Below, in pieces: positions 63,308 through 64,000 of a DNA stretch of 64,000 nt. The first letter of the stretch is position 1, and each line of letters starts with the position of its first letter. Position numbers and translations under genes: made by a program. A model generated the notes under the pieces. The model searched no databases and had not been told where the DNA came from. It saw only the letters and a list, made by a program, of their open reading frames with translations. The stretch comes from Caenorhabditis remanei (taxonomy: Eukaryota > Nematoda > Chromadorea > Rhabditida > Rhabditidae). Location: positions 17,188,879 to 17,252,878 of the forward strand of contig NC_071329.1 of the NCBI RefSeq assembly GCF_010183535.1, given 5' to 3'.

Positions 63308-64000
63308 TGTAATAATACTTGCCGGTTGGGGGTTGTACGGACCCGGACCATCAAAGTATTAGCGGAATAACCTTCTCATCTCTCGATGAGAATAGTAGGC
63401 TTCCTCTGTGTGTAGCGGTTTTATCTCTGTGAGACACCTCTTCACACTTGCGTTATTTCTACATATTTATTCAACAAACAGAAATTAAAGAAAGATAAGA
63501 GTAATCAAAAACCGACCTCGAATACTCTGACAAGGAGCATTTTATACACTCCTTATCAGTAGTATTCTCGGTCAGAGAAACTACTAGAAAACGGGGTTGA
63601 CGTCAGAACTTACGTCCATGACATCCCCCACCCTTAGGACAAGCTCGTCCCGGGCGTTAAAAAAGAAAATTATAAATAAATAAAAAGAAATATTAGAGAG
63701 ATGTATGTTCTACCGGCAACTGCTGGAGACGTCGACTGCGTCGCAATGCATTGTCCAGTGAGGTGGGCGTCGACTGATCCAAGGATCCTTCTGATTGTTC
63801 TGGCATTTGATTCGGCTCCCCATGTAAAGTGAAACGTCGTTGTTGTTGTTGAGTGGGGTGATCCAAAATACTTCCAGCACTGTTGATTCTCCTAGTCCTT
63901 GGTTGACGACCTCTCTTGTCTCCTGGCGTTGGTGAGCATTCCTCCTCCTCAGCATCCATGGCACTGTTGCGGCTTGTTCTTGTAGTCTTGTCCTGGCCCT
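63308..64000 (-). mobile_element. LTR retrotransposon, 3' end, minus strand, runs off the window
   Basis: The LTR is 63308-63623: it starts TGTAATAATACTTGCC and ends GTCCATGACA on the + strand. On the minus strand it is preceded by a polypurine tract (GGGTGGGGGA, 63633-63624), as expected for a 3' LTR. An AATAAA signal (minus strand, near 63460) lies within the LTR. Inside the element is the tail of its polyprotein. Insertion is in array gene C, directly after CCGTT (63303-63307), the likely 5-bp duplication. The other LTR, if present, is beyond 64000. Superfamily (BEL/Pao or Ty3) cannot be told from the part visible. Confidence 0.7.
63693..64000 (-). CDS. LTR retrotransposon polyprotein, C-terminal tail (partial)
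   Basis: The open frame enters from the right edge and ends at 63693. It reads NSAMDAEEEECSPTPGDKRG, RTRRINSAGSILDHPTQQQQ, TPTSLDNALRRSRRLQQLPV. The ATG at 63959 is internal rather than a start, because the frame is open to the window edge. A low-complexity, basic, RRSRRL-containing tail just before the polypurine tract and 3' LTR is usual for the end of a retroelement Pol polyprotein after integrase. No catalytic motif is in view. A second open frame overlaps on the same strand (to 63710) and is less likely. Confidence 0.55.
   Translation of the reverse strand, partial: GQDKTTRTSRNSAMDAEEEECSPTPGDKRGRQPRTRRINSAGSILDHPTQQQQRRFTLHGEPNQMPEQSEGSLDQSTPTSLDNALRRSRRLQQLPVEHTSL

Noticed and set aside
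1..64000. tRNA, rRNA, snoRNA or spliced-leader RNA genes
   Set aside because: Looked for B-box-like GGTTCRANNCC and known leader sequence by eye; none found with a matching fold. A tRNAscan or Rfam search would settle this.

Overview
The window reads as nematode nuclear DNA of the genus Caenorhabditis. It is AT-rich, its genes have short (often 42-60 bp) introns with TTTCAG-type acceptors, and palindromic MITEs are very dense. The gene families are those that expand in Caenorhabditis: MATH-BTB, F-box, CAP/SCP-like secreted proteins and CCHC zinc-knuckle fragments. I cannot name the species. No rRNA, tRNA or CRISPR array was seen. Exon structures below were built by hand from splice signals, frame closure and comparison between paralogs in the window.

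Layout. 0-16 kb: a divergent CAP-like family with a C-terminal membrane anchor (one gene cut by the left edge, one remnant, and an intact head-to-head pair at 13.5-15.9 kb). These are interleaved with three copies of an unrecognised 142-148 residue protein (1.7, 4.6 and 12 kb) and a ~4.8 kb composite of inverted repeats (6.3-11.1 kb). 16-28 kb: a cluster in which one promoter/5'-leader block recurs five times. Downstream of the copies lie CCHC zinc-knuckle genes or relics, small multi-exon units with broken frames, and a one-pass membrane protein whose tail is cut by a Tc1/mariner-type MITE. A solo LTR and two Harbinger-like MITEs mark recent transposition. 28-31 kb: an intact MATH-BTB gene and a truncated relic. 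32-50 kb: a large inverted duplication (arms about 32.8-36.0 and 45.6-50.1 kb) carrying F-box genes, intact on the right arm and decayed on the left. A third F-box-like gene lies between the arms, with a 162-bp satellite that has expanded inside a MITE. 52.3-56.1 kb: the one clear housekeeping gene, isobutyryl-CoA dehydrogenase (ACAD8-like, seven coding exons). 56-63.3 kb: a tandem array of three MATH-BTB genes with an added N-terminal coiled coil. The last is frameshifted and split by an LTR retrotransposon that runs off the right edge.

How it fits together. F-box and MATH-BTB proteins are substrate adaptors for SCF and CUL3 ubiquitin ligases. Together with the secreted CAP-like and orphan families, this looks like a fast-evolving chromosome-arm region shaped by tandem and inverted duplication, transposon insertion and gene decay. 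The best candidates for something undescribed are the shared-leader cluster at 16-28 kb and the orphan three-copy family.
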